Positions 27,541 through 39,500 of a stretch of DNA of 64,000 bases are shown here, one piece after another. The notes beneath the pieces are model-generated. The model searched no databases. It was not told where the DNA came from and saw only the letters and a list, made by a program, of their open reading frames with translations. The position numbers and the translations under genes were made by a program. Where the stretch lies: the NCBI RefSeq assembly GCF_001039355.2, contig NW_019775769.1, forward strand, positions 709,187 through 773,186. The letters run 5' to 3'. This DNA comes from Lingula anatina (taxonomy: Eukaryota > Brachiopoda > Lingulata > Lingulida > Lingulidae). The stretch's first letter is position 1, and every line of letters begins with the position of its first letter.

Positions 27541-27886
27541 TCCATTGTGTGTGGCCGAGCACTGACTAATCGGAGATGTGATTGGTCCGATTACACGCAT
27601 GGGTGGGGCTTAGTTTCCTTATACGGCAGCTTGGCATAACAACAAATCATGTGATAGCCCATGTTGACGTGAGAGGGGGCTTGCTGGAGTAATATTAAGG
27701 AGATCTACAAGTTGATCTTTCTGAGATAAACACACACACAATCAAATAGGTCTGTCAGTGTGAAGGTAGACCGAGTAACACAGTGAAAAGGAGGAAGGAA
27801 AGAAGTGGCAGCAAGCAAGACGCTAAAGCCAGATAATAGTAGGAAGAGAGGAAGAAGTCCACCGCGTAAGAACGTGTTCAGTTTAG
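27541..27886 (+). promoter_or_regulatory. FoxC proximal promoter and 5' UTR
   Basis: Seen: ATTGG (27581-27585, inverted CCAAT box), GGGTGGGGC (27601-27609, Sp1/KLF type), CCTTATACGG (27617-27626, a CArG-like SRF site with one C in the A/T core), TCATGTGA (27647-27654, MITF/USF-type M-box) and a TATA-like AATATTAAGG (27691-27700). After 27664 there is no ATG before 27887, as expected for a 5' UTR. Transcription start near 27720-27760 is inferred from spacing to the TATA-like box. No splice acceptor is needed to reach the start codon. Confidence 0.5.
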
Positions 27887-29347
27887 ATGTGCTCTGTCAT
27901 GCAGCCAATGCAGGCGGGCGGGACTCTCCAGACGCGGTACCCGGCCCACTCCATGACTGCTATGCCTTCCAACCCCAGCGGCCTAGGGATGGTGCCGAGC
28001 ATGCCTTCCTTCTACGACACACAGAACTACTACAGGCACCAGTCACCCTCGGGGTACCCCTCGACCGGTATGTCCATGGGGCCAACGGGAATGACCATGT
28101 ATCCAGACCAGTACGCCATGCACAGGCCTTCTCCCTACGGCCACCAGCCGTACGGGCCCCAGACCACCCCCAAGGATATGGTGAAACCCCCTTACAGCTA
28201 CATCGCTCTCATAGCCATGTCCATTATGAGCGCCCCGGAGAAGAAGGTCACGTTGAACGGGATCTATCAGTTTATTATGGACAGGTTTCCATATTATCGA
28301 GAAAATAAGCAAGGCTGGCAGAACTCCATACGCCACAATCTCAGCCTTAATGAGTGCTTCATCAAGGTTCCTCGCGATGACAAGAAGCCAGGGAAGGGCA
28401 GCTACTGGTCCCTGGACCCTGACAGCTATAATATGTTCGACAACGGCAGTTATCTGAGACGCAGGAGGAGGTTCAAGAAGAAAGACGCTCTGAAGGACCG
28501 CGAGGAGCGTGATAAATCATCTGCGTCGTTCACGGATGGACAGAAAAGCGGGATTGATGGAGGGATGAGTGATGGGGATTCTCAGGGACAGACAGGGGAA
28601 AGTGACCCCTCGGATTTGGAGTTAAAATCCCAGCAACAACAACAGCAACAGCAGCAACAACAACATCAACAGCAGCAGCAGCATCTCATGGTATCTTCCG
28701 AATCCAACACTCCGGGCTCAAGCAATTTAGTTCAAACCAAACTCGAACCCATTGACTCGATGAGTAATGGCGGCATGAAGCAATCCTCCTCGCAGAATTC
28801 TCTCCCTATTCCGCCAGACCCGCTAACATACGACTCTGTGGCGGTGAGTTCCGTGAACAACTTTTCCGTGGAAAATATTATGACCACACAAAGCTCGGAT
28901 CTGACTATGTTAACGTCTGTCTCTCGACCGGGGGCGTCTTCCCAGTTGATCTCTCCCCAGCCCCTGTCAGCCTACGGCCGTCCCCTGCAGACCTCCAGCC
29001 CTATGGGTTACGCCGCTCTCAACAACGCAGCTGCTTCCGTGTTCCCAGGGGAGCGTCCCCTAAGCTCTGGCATGCCCTCCATGGCCGCCATGTCCGGGGC
29101 GACTGACGACCAGGGGCTGTCTATGAACATGACGCACCAAGCCCCTGCCTATTCCCGTACACCCAATTCCTGGTATCTTCCTGCTTCAAATGTGACGGAT
29201 TTGAGTCATGGAGGCGCGGACATTAATAACTCTTACCTGTACAGTTCCACGGCGCAACAGACGGCGACATCGGACAGCTGTCAGCTTGCCGCCTACAGAG
29301 GCCCATATAAGACTTCGCCCTACGCCTATGACTGTACCAAATATTAG
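27887..29347 (+). CDS. FoxC: Forkhead transcription factor FoxC
   Basis: Intact single-exon gene of 486 codons encoding a nuclear, sequence-specific DNA-binding protein. FoxC proteins in bilaterians act mainly in mesoderm and head-mesoderm development. The forkhead domain spans residues 99-192 (28181-28462), from [11 protein letters not shown] to the basic run [10 protein letters not shown]. It includes recognition helix [13 protein letters not shown] (146-158) and [11 protein letters not shown]. FoxC rather than another Fox class is indicated by [10 protein letters not shown] before the domain, [16 protein letters not shown] after it, FSVENIMT (326-333), SWYLP with a following SHGG (428-442), and the C-terminal end YAYDCTKY, which parallels the YDCSKF end of vertebrate FOXC. 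A Gln tract (249-265) of mixed CAA/CAG codons lies in the linker. The start may instead be Met5 (27899), which has a purine at -3 and gives an MQ start as in vertebrates. Lack of introns agrees with vertebrate FOXC genes. Confidence 0.97.
   Translation: MCSVMQPMQAGGTLQTRYPAHSMTAMPSNPSGLGMVPSMPSFYDTQNYYRHQSPSGYPSTGMSMGPTGMTMYPDQYAMHRPSPYGHQPYGPQTTPKDMVKPPYSYIALIAMSIMSAPEKKVTLNGIYQFIMDRFPYYRENKQGWQNSIRHNLSLNECFIKVPRDDKKPGKGSYWSLDPDSYNMFDNGSYLRRRRRFKKKDALKDREERDKSSASFTDGQKSGIDGGMSDGDSQGQTGESDPSDLELKSQQQQQQQQQQQHQQQQQHLMVSSESNTPGSSNLVQTKLEPIDSMSNGGMKQSSSQNSLPIPPDPLTYDSVAVSSVNNFSVENIMTTQSSDLTMLTSVSRPGASSQLISPQPLSAYGRPLQTSSPMGYAALNNAAASVFPGERPLSSGMPSMAAMSGATDDQGLSMNMTHQAPAYSRTPNSWYLPASNVTDLSHGGADINNSYLYSSTAQQTATSDSCQLAAYRGPYKTSPYAYDCTKY
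28631..28681 (+). repeat. CAA/CAG polyglutamine tract in FoxC
   Basis: Encodes residues 249-265 of FoxC, all Gln except one His at 260. CAA and CAG are interspersed, which tends to stabilise such tracts against slippage. It lies in the presumably disordered linker between the forkhead domain and the C-terminal conserved motifs. Confidence 0.95.
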
Positions 29348-31076
29348 TGTGAACTCTTGTGACTCTGTGACTTCACGCCCTACTACTTCTACTTCACGGC
29401 ATGTTGTTAATTTACTGCCTGTAAGTACCCAAATGATCACATTGCCGAGGCAAAATAATTCACAGAAATTTCATGGGATGAATTTTCCACTGAAAAACGT
29501 GCTGGAATTTTGCGGCGGGTGTTGGTGTTCTGTCAAGAAAGCTCGATATTTATTTACTGAGAACAAGTTGTAATTATTTAGTAATTCTGTCCAATTATAT
29601 TTATTTCTTGACAGGCGTTTAATACTCGATCCTTGAAAAATACAGTTCGTGTTGTATGCCACAAAAATTGCCAAAAAATGTATATGAGATTTAATTTGGT
29701 GAAAATTTAACCCAGTTAATTCTGTGAATATTTTTGTGAGTGGAGAGTAAAAGTATAAGGCACGCAGGGTGTTGTTATGATTAATTTGAATCTCTGGTTG
29801 AAGCATTAAGTTTATATAGCTGTAAAGGACGTGATGAAATGGACTCCAAATTTACGTCCAAAAGTTCTGTGTCTAGCTCTGGTAACATATGTCTCAAGTT
29901 TTCGGACCAGCGAGTGTCATCAAAAGGACAGGAAGCGTCGTAAAATTACTTTATCTGTGACAGTTACCCCGTCATTCAGTTTGTTTATTTTGCTGTACAA
30001 TTTGTTGAAAGAGGCGGGCAAGTGATCTATTCAAACAGACAGTATAGAGAGAGACAGTCAAGTCTATTGAGATCTTTTGTACCACAGAAATACTGTCACC
30101 ATATTAGAAATTCGCCAGATAAACCCCGTGATAGCTAGCCTATAGGTAATGTGTGGAGAAAAATCATTAATTTTCTGACAATAATATTCGGGCTCACCCG
30201 AAGATCTAGGTCGAAATAATATTTTTGAATTTGGATTAAATCCATCTTGAGCTCTGCATGTAGAGCAAATTTTTTTTTGTAAAAAATATGGCGGCGGGAT
30301 CTGCAGTAGTTTTGTTTGTACTTAGATCCTGCATATACAAACTCTAAATTGTATCATAAATAACTTCGATTTGGTCCGTTGTTGGTTTATCACCTTAAGG
30401 AATTGATTGGTAGTATTATTATCAGTTGTTTTTAATTTTAGCACTAGATAATAGGTGCGTGTATTCTCAGTAAACAAGGTGAGCTGATAATAATCCAGAT
30501 GTCAACAAATCTAGTGGGCTAAATCACACATTTTCTTGCTAAGGTTTATCGCCGTTTAAGCGCGTGTGTATGTAGTGTCATCTTAGGAAAATGAGCTAAC
30601 GGTCGAAAAAAATGTGGTACACGGTTCTACAGTTATTGTTTTTATTTTTACTTTTTCATTTAATCTGTGCAAGGACACTTTTTTTCAAAATGTTAAGGAG
30701 TATTGATGGCACCGTTTATTTCGGTGTTCAGGAGTAATGGAGCAGGGTGCAAGAAGAGACAATTCCACTCTTTTTACTAACAATAATATTATAATTATAA
30801 TAAAAGGCGATCGAGACAATCAAAAAAGATTTTACTCAGATATTTAAATATTTTTATAAGTTAAGGAACATCCTCTACGCAGTATACCAAAGTTTCTTTT
30901 TTGCTACACATGTTATAAATATTATTATTATATTATTCTTAGATAAATGTACAGAATTTGGTAGTAGCAAGTCGTCAGTATACTCACAATTCAATTTGTT
31001 CCTCCTAGAAAAAAAATGTACGTGTTTTGTAGCGTATTGGTATAGTTTTAGTCACATGCACTTAAGATGCAATAAA
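29348..31076 (+). other. FoxC 3' flank, probable long 3' UTR
   Basis: AT-rich DNA after the FoxC stop codon. The first clear AATAAA signals on the + strand are at 30799-30804 and 31071-31076, suggesting a 3' UTR of about 1.4 to 1.7 kb, or a shorter one that uses a variant signal. Small open frames here (29208-29573 +, 29471-29806 -, 29831-30025 +) have no recognisable content and are probably not coding. Confidence 0.4.
30799..30804 (+). terminator. Candidate poly(A) signal for FoxC
   Basis: Canonical AATAAA about 1.45 kb after the stop codon. A second one at 31071-31076 is an alternative. Choice between them cannot be made without transcript data. Confidence 0.35.
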
Positions 31077-34000
31077 CATTTTGTACTAAAATATTAATTT
31101 TATTGGTATTCATGCTTTTATACTTTTTAGAAAAAAACTCGAGTGTGGAAATTAAATATTTTAACACACTGATTTTTATTCTAATATAATCAAATTTTAA
31201 ATCAATTTTTAAAAAAATCAAAATTATAGTGGTGACTATTAATATCAAATTTGATCAGAAGAAATATAAATAATTTTTCTTAATCATGTAAATTGGATGA
31301 ATAAAATTGGAGGCGAAGAAAAAAAATTTAAGTTAGAAATTCAGGTACAGCATGACAAAAAGGTTGGATATTTCGGGTGATTGTCACTGGGTAAAATGTA
31401 AAAGTAATTTTTTCTGTATCAAATAAAACCCAGCCCAGGCAAATTTAACATGATTATCGAATGAAAGAGTTCGTAATTTTAGAAAGAAATTATTCTTAAG
31501 CTCTTCTCAGATGCGGCTCTTTTGAAGAATTAGTGATTTTTGTGAAGCACCGCTTTTCCACCCGAGGCGAGGGTGGTCATTTGGCGATTATTTCACCTTA
31601 TCTCAGGGATTTTCACTACAGAAAATCCTCTTACCTTTTTCTTTTATACGGATAGGTTACAATGCAAATAATACGAGCATTAAGCTCAAACGAATCAACA
31701 GGAGAAAATTTTCCATGCAAGATGAGCGAGATGGTTTTAATGTGCTTAGAAAGCGAGATGAACATTTTGGGGTTTAAACTTCCTAATTTCTGACAGAGGA
31801 GATCACGTTTTAGTACCGAGAGAAAACTTGGGTGCAATTTACGCTTTCCAAACTTATAAACCCATTGAAAGAGCATTAGTCTTTTCTGTCCTATTCATTG
31901 GTAGGTAGATAAAGAGTGAAAGTACCATGTCTTTATACCGCTATCCAAACAGACAAGCGTCCATTGTTACTTAATGCAATTAGCGGTACTTTGCAGCTAT
32001 GAGGCCAATGTTTGCTTTCCTCGGGGTGAATTGAAGCGGAACTTTTAAAGTAAGCCCTTTTTGGCCACTGCACGCGTATTTCAATTCCCCTTTTACATCC
32101 CAGCAATCTGACGGAAAATTGGGTCTAAATTGCTCATTTCAGGACTGACCAAACTCTGCTTTGTTCCACGGTGATTGGATAAACCTCCCAAAGTCAGTCC
32201 TTTCTTTCCTTAGCAATCAGAGGGTGGGCAGGGGAGTTAAAATCGGACCATCTTTGAACCTACCTCGAAGCCATACTCTTAATTAATTGGTCAGCTGAGA
32301 ATTTGCGCGGACATTTGCTGAAGACATGGGGTACAAATTTGCCTCAACAAGTCCCTAACTAGAATCATGTGTACCATATGAGATGTGCAATTAATCGTGT
32401 ACCGGGTGCCCCCATTTAAAAACAGTAGGGAAGACGGGAAACCAACATGGCGGAATGATTCACGTTTCGTGACTCTTCTATCTCTTATTCATTTTCACCC
32501 ACGAGGAAGTGAAAAAAAATGTGAAAAAAATAAATCAAAAAGCAGTCGTCTTTAAAACGAATTAGTGTATTTAGTTTTTTCACTGGGAAAATCACTTTTG
32601 ATTAGAATTCCCTCGGACAGAAATTCATGTTATGATCGTGTTGCCCAAATCAAATTTCGGACGCGCCAGGTGGAGGAGTCCGGGGTGAGGGATCAAGTTT
32701 CTGCGCGAGCTGCTCTCTCCCTGTCCACTTACGTAACTCTGCGTTGGTTCCCGCTACTTGGCCCAACATGGGGTAATTATCTGCCTATCTCTACACAGTA
32801 ATTGAATAATTTTACGCTCGCTTTCCAGTCCCCACCCCTAACCCGTCCCTAATCATATAACTATCACATGCCTCTTTACGTGGAGGCAAGCTGACATATT
32901 TTGAAGACTTTTGCAATTTGTAGATTCACATATAAACTTACTGTATCGGTCAGATGCCTTCCACCGCCAGCAGTAGCATATTTGTGTGAAAGAAAAATCT
33001 ACACATAAAAAATTAATTACAATTAGCGTATTTTAGAGGCATAGAAAAAAAAAACTAATTGGTTAAGATATGTGCATTGAAAGAAAAAAAAACTGCAGTT
33101 CATGTAGGTCCAAGGAACCACATTTGATATCTATATTGAATGGTTATGCACACCACCTCTCTAAATCGGGAATTCTCTTTTTTTCCTACAGCGAGGGAAA
33201 CCAGAGCGTCTTCTGCGGCTATTTATCCCTGCAAACATCTGGTTCAACCACCACTTGAAAATACGATATATTTCACTGTTTTACAGAAACTCGAGAAAAA
33301 TGCCAGATTTTATCTGAATTCACACGAAGAATTCTACGATAATATTCGCCACCCTGAATCAAAGCAGCGGCGGGAAATGCGAAATTTGCAGCTATGCTTT
33401 TGACTTTTTTTATGTGGATTTAATCGCTGAATCTATTTTCAGATCATTTTCTTTCTGGAGATATCACAAATCATAGTACCAAAAGTTAGCTATTAAAATG
33501 CAGAGTTAGAATATATTTTATAAGGAGACAAAATATTCAAGACGATTTTGCATTTGTTGGAAAGAAAATATGTTATCTTTAGATGATAATAAAGGAAAAA
33601 AATACCAATCTTTCGAAGGTCAAATTATGTTTCTATTTCAACTGAGTCATTATTAAAAAAAAAGTGTTATTCTGTAAAAAAGAAAAAATGCCACAATTCC
33701 CCAAATCAACCCTAACCTTATACGCACTAATTGTGCTAAAATACATACAGTTCAAAATAAACTGCAAGATAATTACAAAATTCACTGAATTTTATAAAGA
33801 TATTTCTAAATTAGTTTTTAATGATATTTAACGTGCAGCATGGGCTGTTTCGTTGTGGGATTTGACTTCTATTATTACTCTTAGGACCACCGGGCTGTCG
33901 AATAAATGTTTCAATTTAGCTGAACAAATAGACACAGCCTTGTCGAGGTGGGTGAAATTGCTAGTTATATAGAACCAGCTAGTCCTTGTATTGTTGACAT

Positions 34001-36501
34001 ATTTGTACAGCTCGAACCCGGAGTAACGACACCCTCGCTATAGGTGATTATAGAAAATAAAGCCAGATAAAAAAATGGCCTTGTCACGAATTTCACCACG
34101 TTGAATCGCAAAAAGATCAAAAATGAATTTTTTTTTTTTTTGGAAGGGGAGTGTTAGATATAATGCCCATGGTATTTTAATTAAGGAGGAAGGCAGTATT
34201 TTGGGCTTAGTTCATATGGGTCACCCAAAGTCGGTCAGAATCAGCAGCTTTTTAGTTTCGTATTTTAAACACATTAGTAGCAACAGCGAGGCGCCCCAGT
34301 GCGACCATCCGATTTTGGAAACCAAGTTCAACATGGGGTTGGAGCTATAAACAAAAGATATATACATTTGCTGCTTTGAACACGGCTTTTAAACGGCTCA
34401 GGAAATGCACTTAAGTGCGTGATCGATGCTTATCCCGTCCTCCTCTTTGGTAATTTCTGGCAAACAATTTGCTCTGTGAAGCAAGTGTGTGTTGATTTAC
34501 ATAGAGTTTTTTGAACGTTTAATGTTTTTAATGTGCAACTTTTTGTTTAATAAATTCTGTGTGGACTATTTTTTGCTATCGTTATAAATTGACTATAGAA
34601 GCGATATCTAAAAATAAAACAAAAAACGCTGAAACTGGAGGTGGGACATAACTTTATGCTCTTAACAGAAAAACGCAGATAAATGTTTTCTAGTCTTACT
34701 ACCAACGTATTTATCAAAGTAATCAGGTTACCCAGAAGCCGCTTAGTAGTTATTACAAATATCCGTGCGTAATCCAACAATTAACATTTTGTCCTTTATT
34801 AGTTCTACTAATTGAGAGTAAACCACTTAATTGAAAGTCATATAATTAAAATGTTATTTTTGGTTGTTTTTCAACAGCACGCTAGGAGAGAGGGTGCCCT
34901 ATCGTTGTACACTGTGGACGATTTTCTTTCAGAAAAGTCGATAACTAGCAATTACAGCAACGTATTTTTCTAACCTTGTAGTCGTGGACAGCATCGATTC
35001 GTTGACACTGAAATTTAAGTTTCTCTCATCGCTTGAATTAGTTTGTCAATTTCTTATTTAGCCGAGTCCCACAATTGATTTGGGGTTGCATTGTTTGGAC
35101 CATTTTGTTATGAGACCATGCGATGGATTGTACTAAACGTTCTTCGATAATTTTGACTCAGTCCTTTAGTTCCAGCGATTTCGAGCAGAAACCTCCACAG
35201 AGAACTCTCCACTGTTCTCTGCTCGGGCTAGGGTGAGGCTTCCAAGTTTAATTTCCAGAAATCCATAATTAACTGGAACCGTGGAAAAATTCACCGATGT
35301 CAACCATGGCATTGTGTGTTACCACTTGTGTTAAGTACAGAATGTCTGTGTGAAAGTTTCTATGCGGGCAGAGAAAAAGTTCATCAGAAAGCCGAAAACA
35401 ATGGCCGTTTCAAGCTGCGCCTACAAATCTGAGAATGATCTGAATTTTGCCCACACCTCAATATTAGATTTCCCGACCAACTTTTACCTAGCAAATTGTT
35501 CTTAGACCCCGCAGCTGTCAAAGTCTCGAATAGTTCGAGAATTCCTTGTGTTAATAATAAAATCCGCGTGTTAATGATATAATCCTAACTCGACTCATGT
35601 ACAATCTTAAAAGAAGCGCGGGGTAATATTGACAAAAAAGTAAGTACTTACAATATTTCTTAATATGTAAAATATTTTATAAGCACTCGAAAATAACAAA
35701 ATAATATATCATTATCAAGTAATGTTACCTGCAAATTATGGATGATATTTTTCTTTCCTTTTTTTTCCTTTTTTTTTGTGCTTGGAAATAATTTAAAAAG
35801 CAAACTCTGAATGTCTGCTTTTCACAAATTTTGCAACGGCTGTTTTGCGGTTAATAATTGTCCAATATCTTTCCAAAGCTTAATTTGTCTTCTAATTGTT
35901 TTAGTGGATTGTCTTTGGATTTAGCCGCTGCTCTAGCCTTGACTTTAATTGTAATTTGAGTGACGCGACGCTTTCTGTGTTGTTGACTTAGTATAATGGC
36001 ATATCTCGAGAGGAATAGTTATTCGATTTACCGGGGAAGTTTAATTTCATATATTTCACAATATTCATAGAATCCGAGCCGGTCAAATCAATGTGTTAAC
36101 TTTTGAGGATTGTTTTTGATTGGCGTGTACTTTTACTCCCAAAGCTAGTCACTCGTAATGGGGAGGGAGTAGCCCGGAACGGTTCACCGCGGAAAAAAAT
36201 TACTTAATTTCAATTGCATGTATTCGTTAATGACTTTGATAACCGCTTTTGCCTCTCATAAGCTTGATATCAAGACATCAAGTGTGCACCAAAGAAAACA
36301 AACGGCCCAGTCAAGGCAAGGCAGAGGTTTGTTTATTTGGCTTTATTTATTCATTATCTATATTATGCTATCCACGCAGCTTGAGTGTATTTATTTATTC
36401 ATTCATTTATACATTCATTAAACATTGATCATTGACAACAAATCTATATGTCTACTGACCTAGATGAGAAGTCATTGGTAATACTATTAATACTGGTTAT
36501 A
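31077..36501. other. Intergenic, no supported gene
   Basis: Strongly AT-rich with chance frames of 60-90 codons only. A perfect 7-bp inverted repeat with a 3-base centre (TCTCGAATAGTTCGAGA, 35524-35540) stands out. TTTA/TTCA tetranucleotide repeats occur at 36388-36420. No gene is recognised. Confidence 0.55.
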
Positions 36502-36535
36502 GTATTATTATTATTATTATTATCATTATTATTGT
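36502..36535. repeat. Microsatellite (ATT)n
   Basis: An ATT tract with a single ATC interruption. Confidence 0.9.
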
Positions 36536-39500
36536 TAGATCAGTGACTACCTGCCTCGCCTATCTTTAAAATCTCCTACGATGACAGCTGAGCGTTCTTT
36601 TCCCTGTCGTCACCGACTTGACGACAAATTGAACCGTAGACACTTAAACAGACAATTGCTCCTAGCGAGACGGGTGAAACGCGAGACAATATACGTCTCC
36701 TTTATCAGACTCGATGGAACGAACCAGCGTCCATTATTCTCGATTAAGTACTTTATTTCTCGGTGCGGGGAGAGGGTAACCCGAGACCTTCTAATACACT
36801 GCAATAAAGAAATTAATTTATTTAAGAGTGATTGGGCACATGTCAGGGATAGCATCCTCAGCTCGAGATGAGTACCATTTCACCAGCAGTCGTTGTCTCG
36901 CGTTTCTCGCGTTTGCTCTCCCGACACTCGCCTGGGATTGAAGAGAAAAAGGTGAACTTAATTGGACGATTAAGACTTAATGCGTTCAATACGGGGATAG
37001 CATTTATATATTAGATAGAGAAAAATAATGGCATTTCGCGACGGCACATAATGAAACGCAATCCGAGATAAATGTCAAATCGCGATATTTATACACAGTT
37101 CTGCAAGGCTCTTAATTCTGTAGCAAAAGTGACTCTCAAAGCGCAAGGAAAATAACCCATTTAATTCTAGTTTAAGATAACAACACTGATTTAATATGTG
37201 ATGCTGTTTTTGGTTATTTTTCAGTCTTCCAACAGTTCATCAAAACATGCATCTGCAGCGCTACAGTCGGACGTTATTACCACTACTCAGCAAGAAGACC
37301 CCATACAATACCATTGTAACCGACTATATAGAGTGACATTATAATTTTATTCAGGTGACGGAGAGAGAGACTTGGAGCCTCTTGTGCTGGTTCAAATTCA
37401 CTGTTATCGTTTCGTATTTCAGCTCGAGTCTATTGTGCAAATTGTTACTAATAAATATAATAAATGTGAATCTGCTAGTAAAATCTTTTGGCATACATGC
37501 TGTCAACACTGGAGGTAGACAATTATGTCATTTCTAGGCGCATTTCTCTCTTCTAACTACAGCAAAGAGAAATGTGTAATGGAATTATATAATCAGCAAC
37601 CTCTGTGCTTCGAAAGTCATTCACGCCTCGCTGGACGGCCAACTCGCTCTTTGTAAATTATTCACAAAATTCACTGGTCTCTGATTGTAATTTTAGACAA
37701 CTGAAAGCATCGCAGGCTAATAACGTAATAATCTTCTCTTGTGCAGAAGGGTCATGGCTTTATTCTCATTTTGAATCGCTCGTGCTTTTCTTCGAAGTGT
37801 CATTTAATTTGTTTGATTCTCCCATTGTTGGAATTAGCTGTCCTCTCACTACAACAAGGTGAGTACTTCAGCTCGCAGATATTTAGTGGGTAGGGTGGTT
37901 CTCATGAATTTTGACGGCTGTTTGCGGGTTAGAGCTCTCCTCTTCGCAACAACTATCTTTTTAAGAGGGCAAAAGCGGCGTCTACTCTACCCCAGGGAGG
38001 ACTATCGAATTAAACTTCCTTTGTGCTGCAATTTGTGTCCCCACGGTGAAGTGAACGCTTCCCGATACCTCTGTATACCTCGGGTTACACCTCCCCAGCG
38101 GGACACCCCATCATCAACGCAGCAGACGACACGACAAATCTATTTCAATAACTTCTCGTCACCTTTCAGGGCTTTTTGGGGGACCCCCAAACCCACTCCT
38201 GTGCCGTGATACAGCAAACCTGAAATTAGATTGTTATTTTCCACTGTGAGAGCGAACGATTTACAACGTGTTCCACCTCGCTCTCTTCGTCCTTGCCATG
38301 AAATTGTTTTCCAGACATGAAAAATGAAACCGTGTTTCTTTCACTGTTGTTTTCAGGGGCCATTGTTCACGAGGAAGTTAAAAGTTACATAAAAATGCCT
38401 GAAATCGACAAGGAATAAAGGGTGAAATGTACAAGGCGTTGTGTGAGCGATATTAAATGCGCACTAATGTTGTTTCCCCCGTTTTTGTGAAGTGTCGCTT
38501 TTGTATTTAGCTTAAAAAGCCTGGGTAAACGTCTTACCATGGGCACAATGAGGCCTTTCACACCGTAGTGCCCAGAAGGGCTAACGGAGAAAGCCGCAAG
38601 TTTGCCCTTTGTCCAGTGAAATTTTCACACTCTGCCTGGATTAATTAATTCCTAAAAGAGTGAGTCTCGGGATGTAATTTCAGAATGATTCTCCCGTGGC
38701 GTGAAGTTAACGGCGTAAACAGTTAGATTCCGCCAACACGAGCAAATAAGGGTACAATCAGCTGGGGTTGTTCTCTAGCTAAACAGAACGAGAAAATGCT
38801 TTATATTATACATCTCCCTTTTGTATTGATAACGGAGCAATTTTGACAAAGATCTATGACCCGAATAAAACAGAATCTAACAAAGTGAAATAGTAAATGT
38901 TTGACTTAGTTGAAATGAAGCATTTTCGCTTCAGAAATTTTATGCAATAATTTTATTTGCCTGATAAAAAAGCTGGATTAATATGCCTGATATACACAAC
39001 TGTCGTTTTCAATATTTGTAGTTTTTATGATTAATGTATTCTGTTTAAGAATATGTATTGTCGAGAGCTGTGAAATTTAACAATGTATCATTTAGCGCTA
39101 AAAACCTTCATTAATATTATTGTTATTATTATTATTATTATCAATATCACCCCTTGAAGCGACAAAATAAGCATTGTTTCTAAATTTTTCCATGGAGTCA
39201 AGTAATCCTCTGTTGATTTTATTTAAAATATTTACAAGAATTGAATTTAACACGGGTGGAACAATATGGTTGAAAATTAAAGGTGTGAAATGTGGGTGGG
39301 ATATTTATTTAAATTGTTCATCAAGAAATAAGGCGATACTCGTAATAATTGTTAAAATGTCAACTTCACAGCGGTGGGAGGAAAAGGATCGTTATTTATA
39401 TTACACAGAATTCAAAGCTGAAGATTTTTTTTCTAGTGTGCGATGCAAAATTTAGCTCGAAAAATATATCACTTAACGAAAAATTTTTGAATAAAAAAAT

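Noticed and set aside
27805-28308. 167-codon open frame overlapping the start of FoxC in another frame
   Set aside because: It begins at GTG, not ATG, and stays open because of the GC-rich, constrained FoxC coding sequence. It has no domain.
28043-28336. 97-codon antisense frame within FoxC
   Set aside because: Shadow of the forkhead coding region with no recognisable content.
27887-29347. FoxA or another forkhead class for the central gene
   Set aside because: The flanks of the domain, FSVENIMT and the YDCTKY end point to FoxC.
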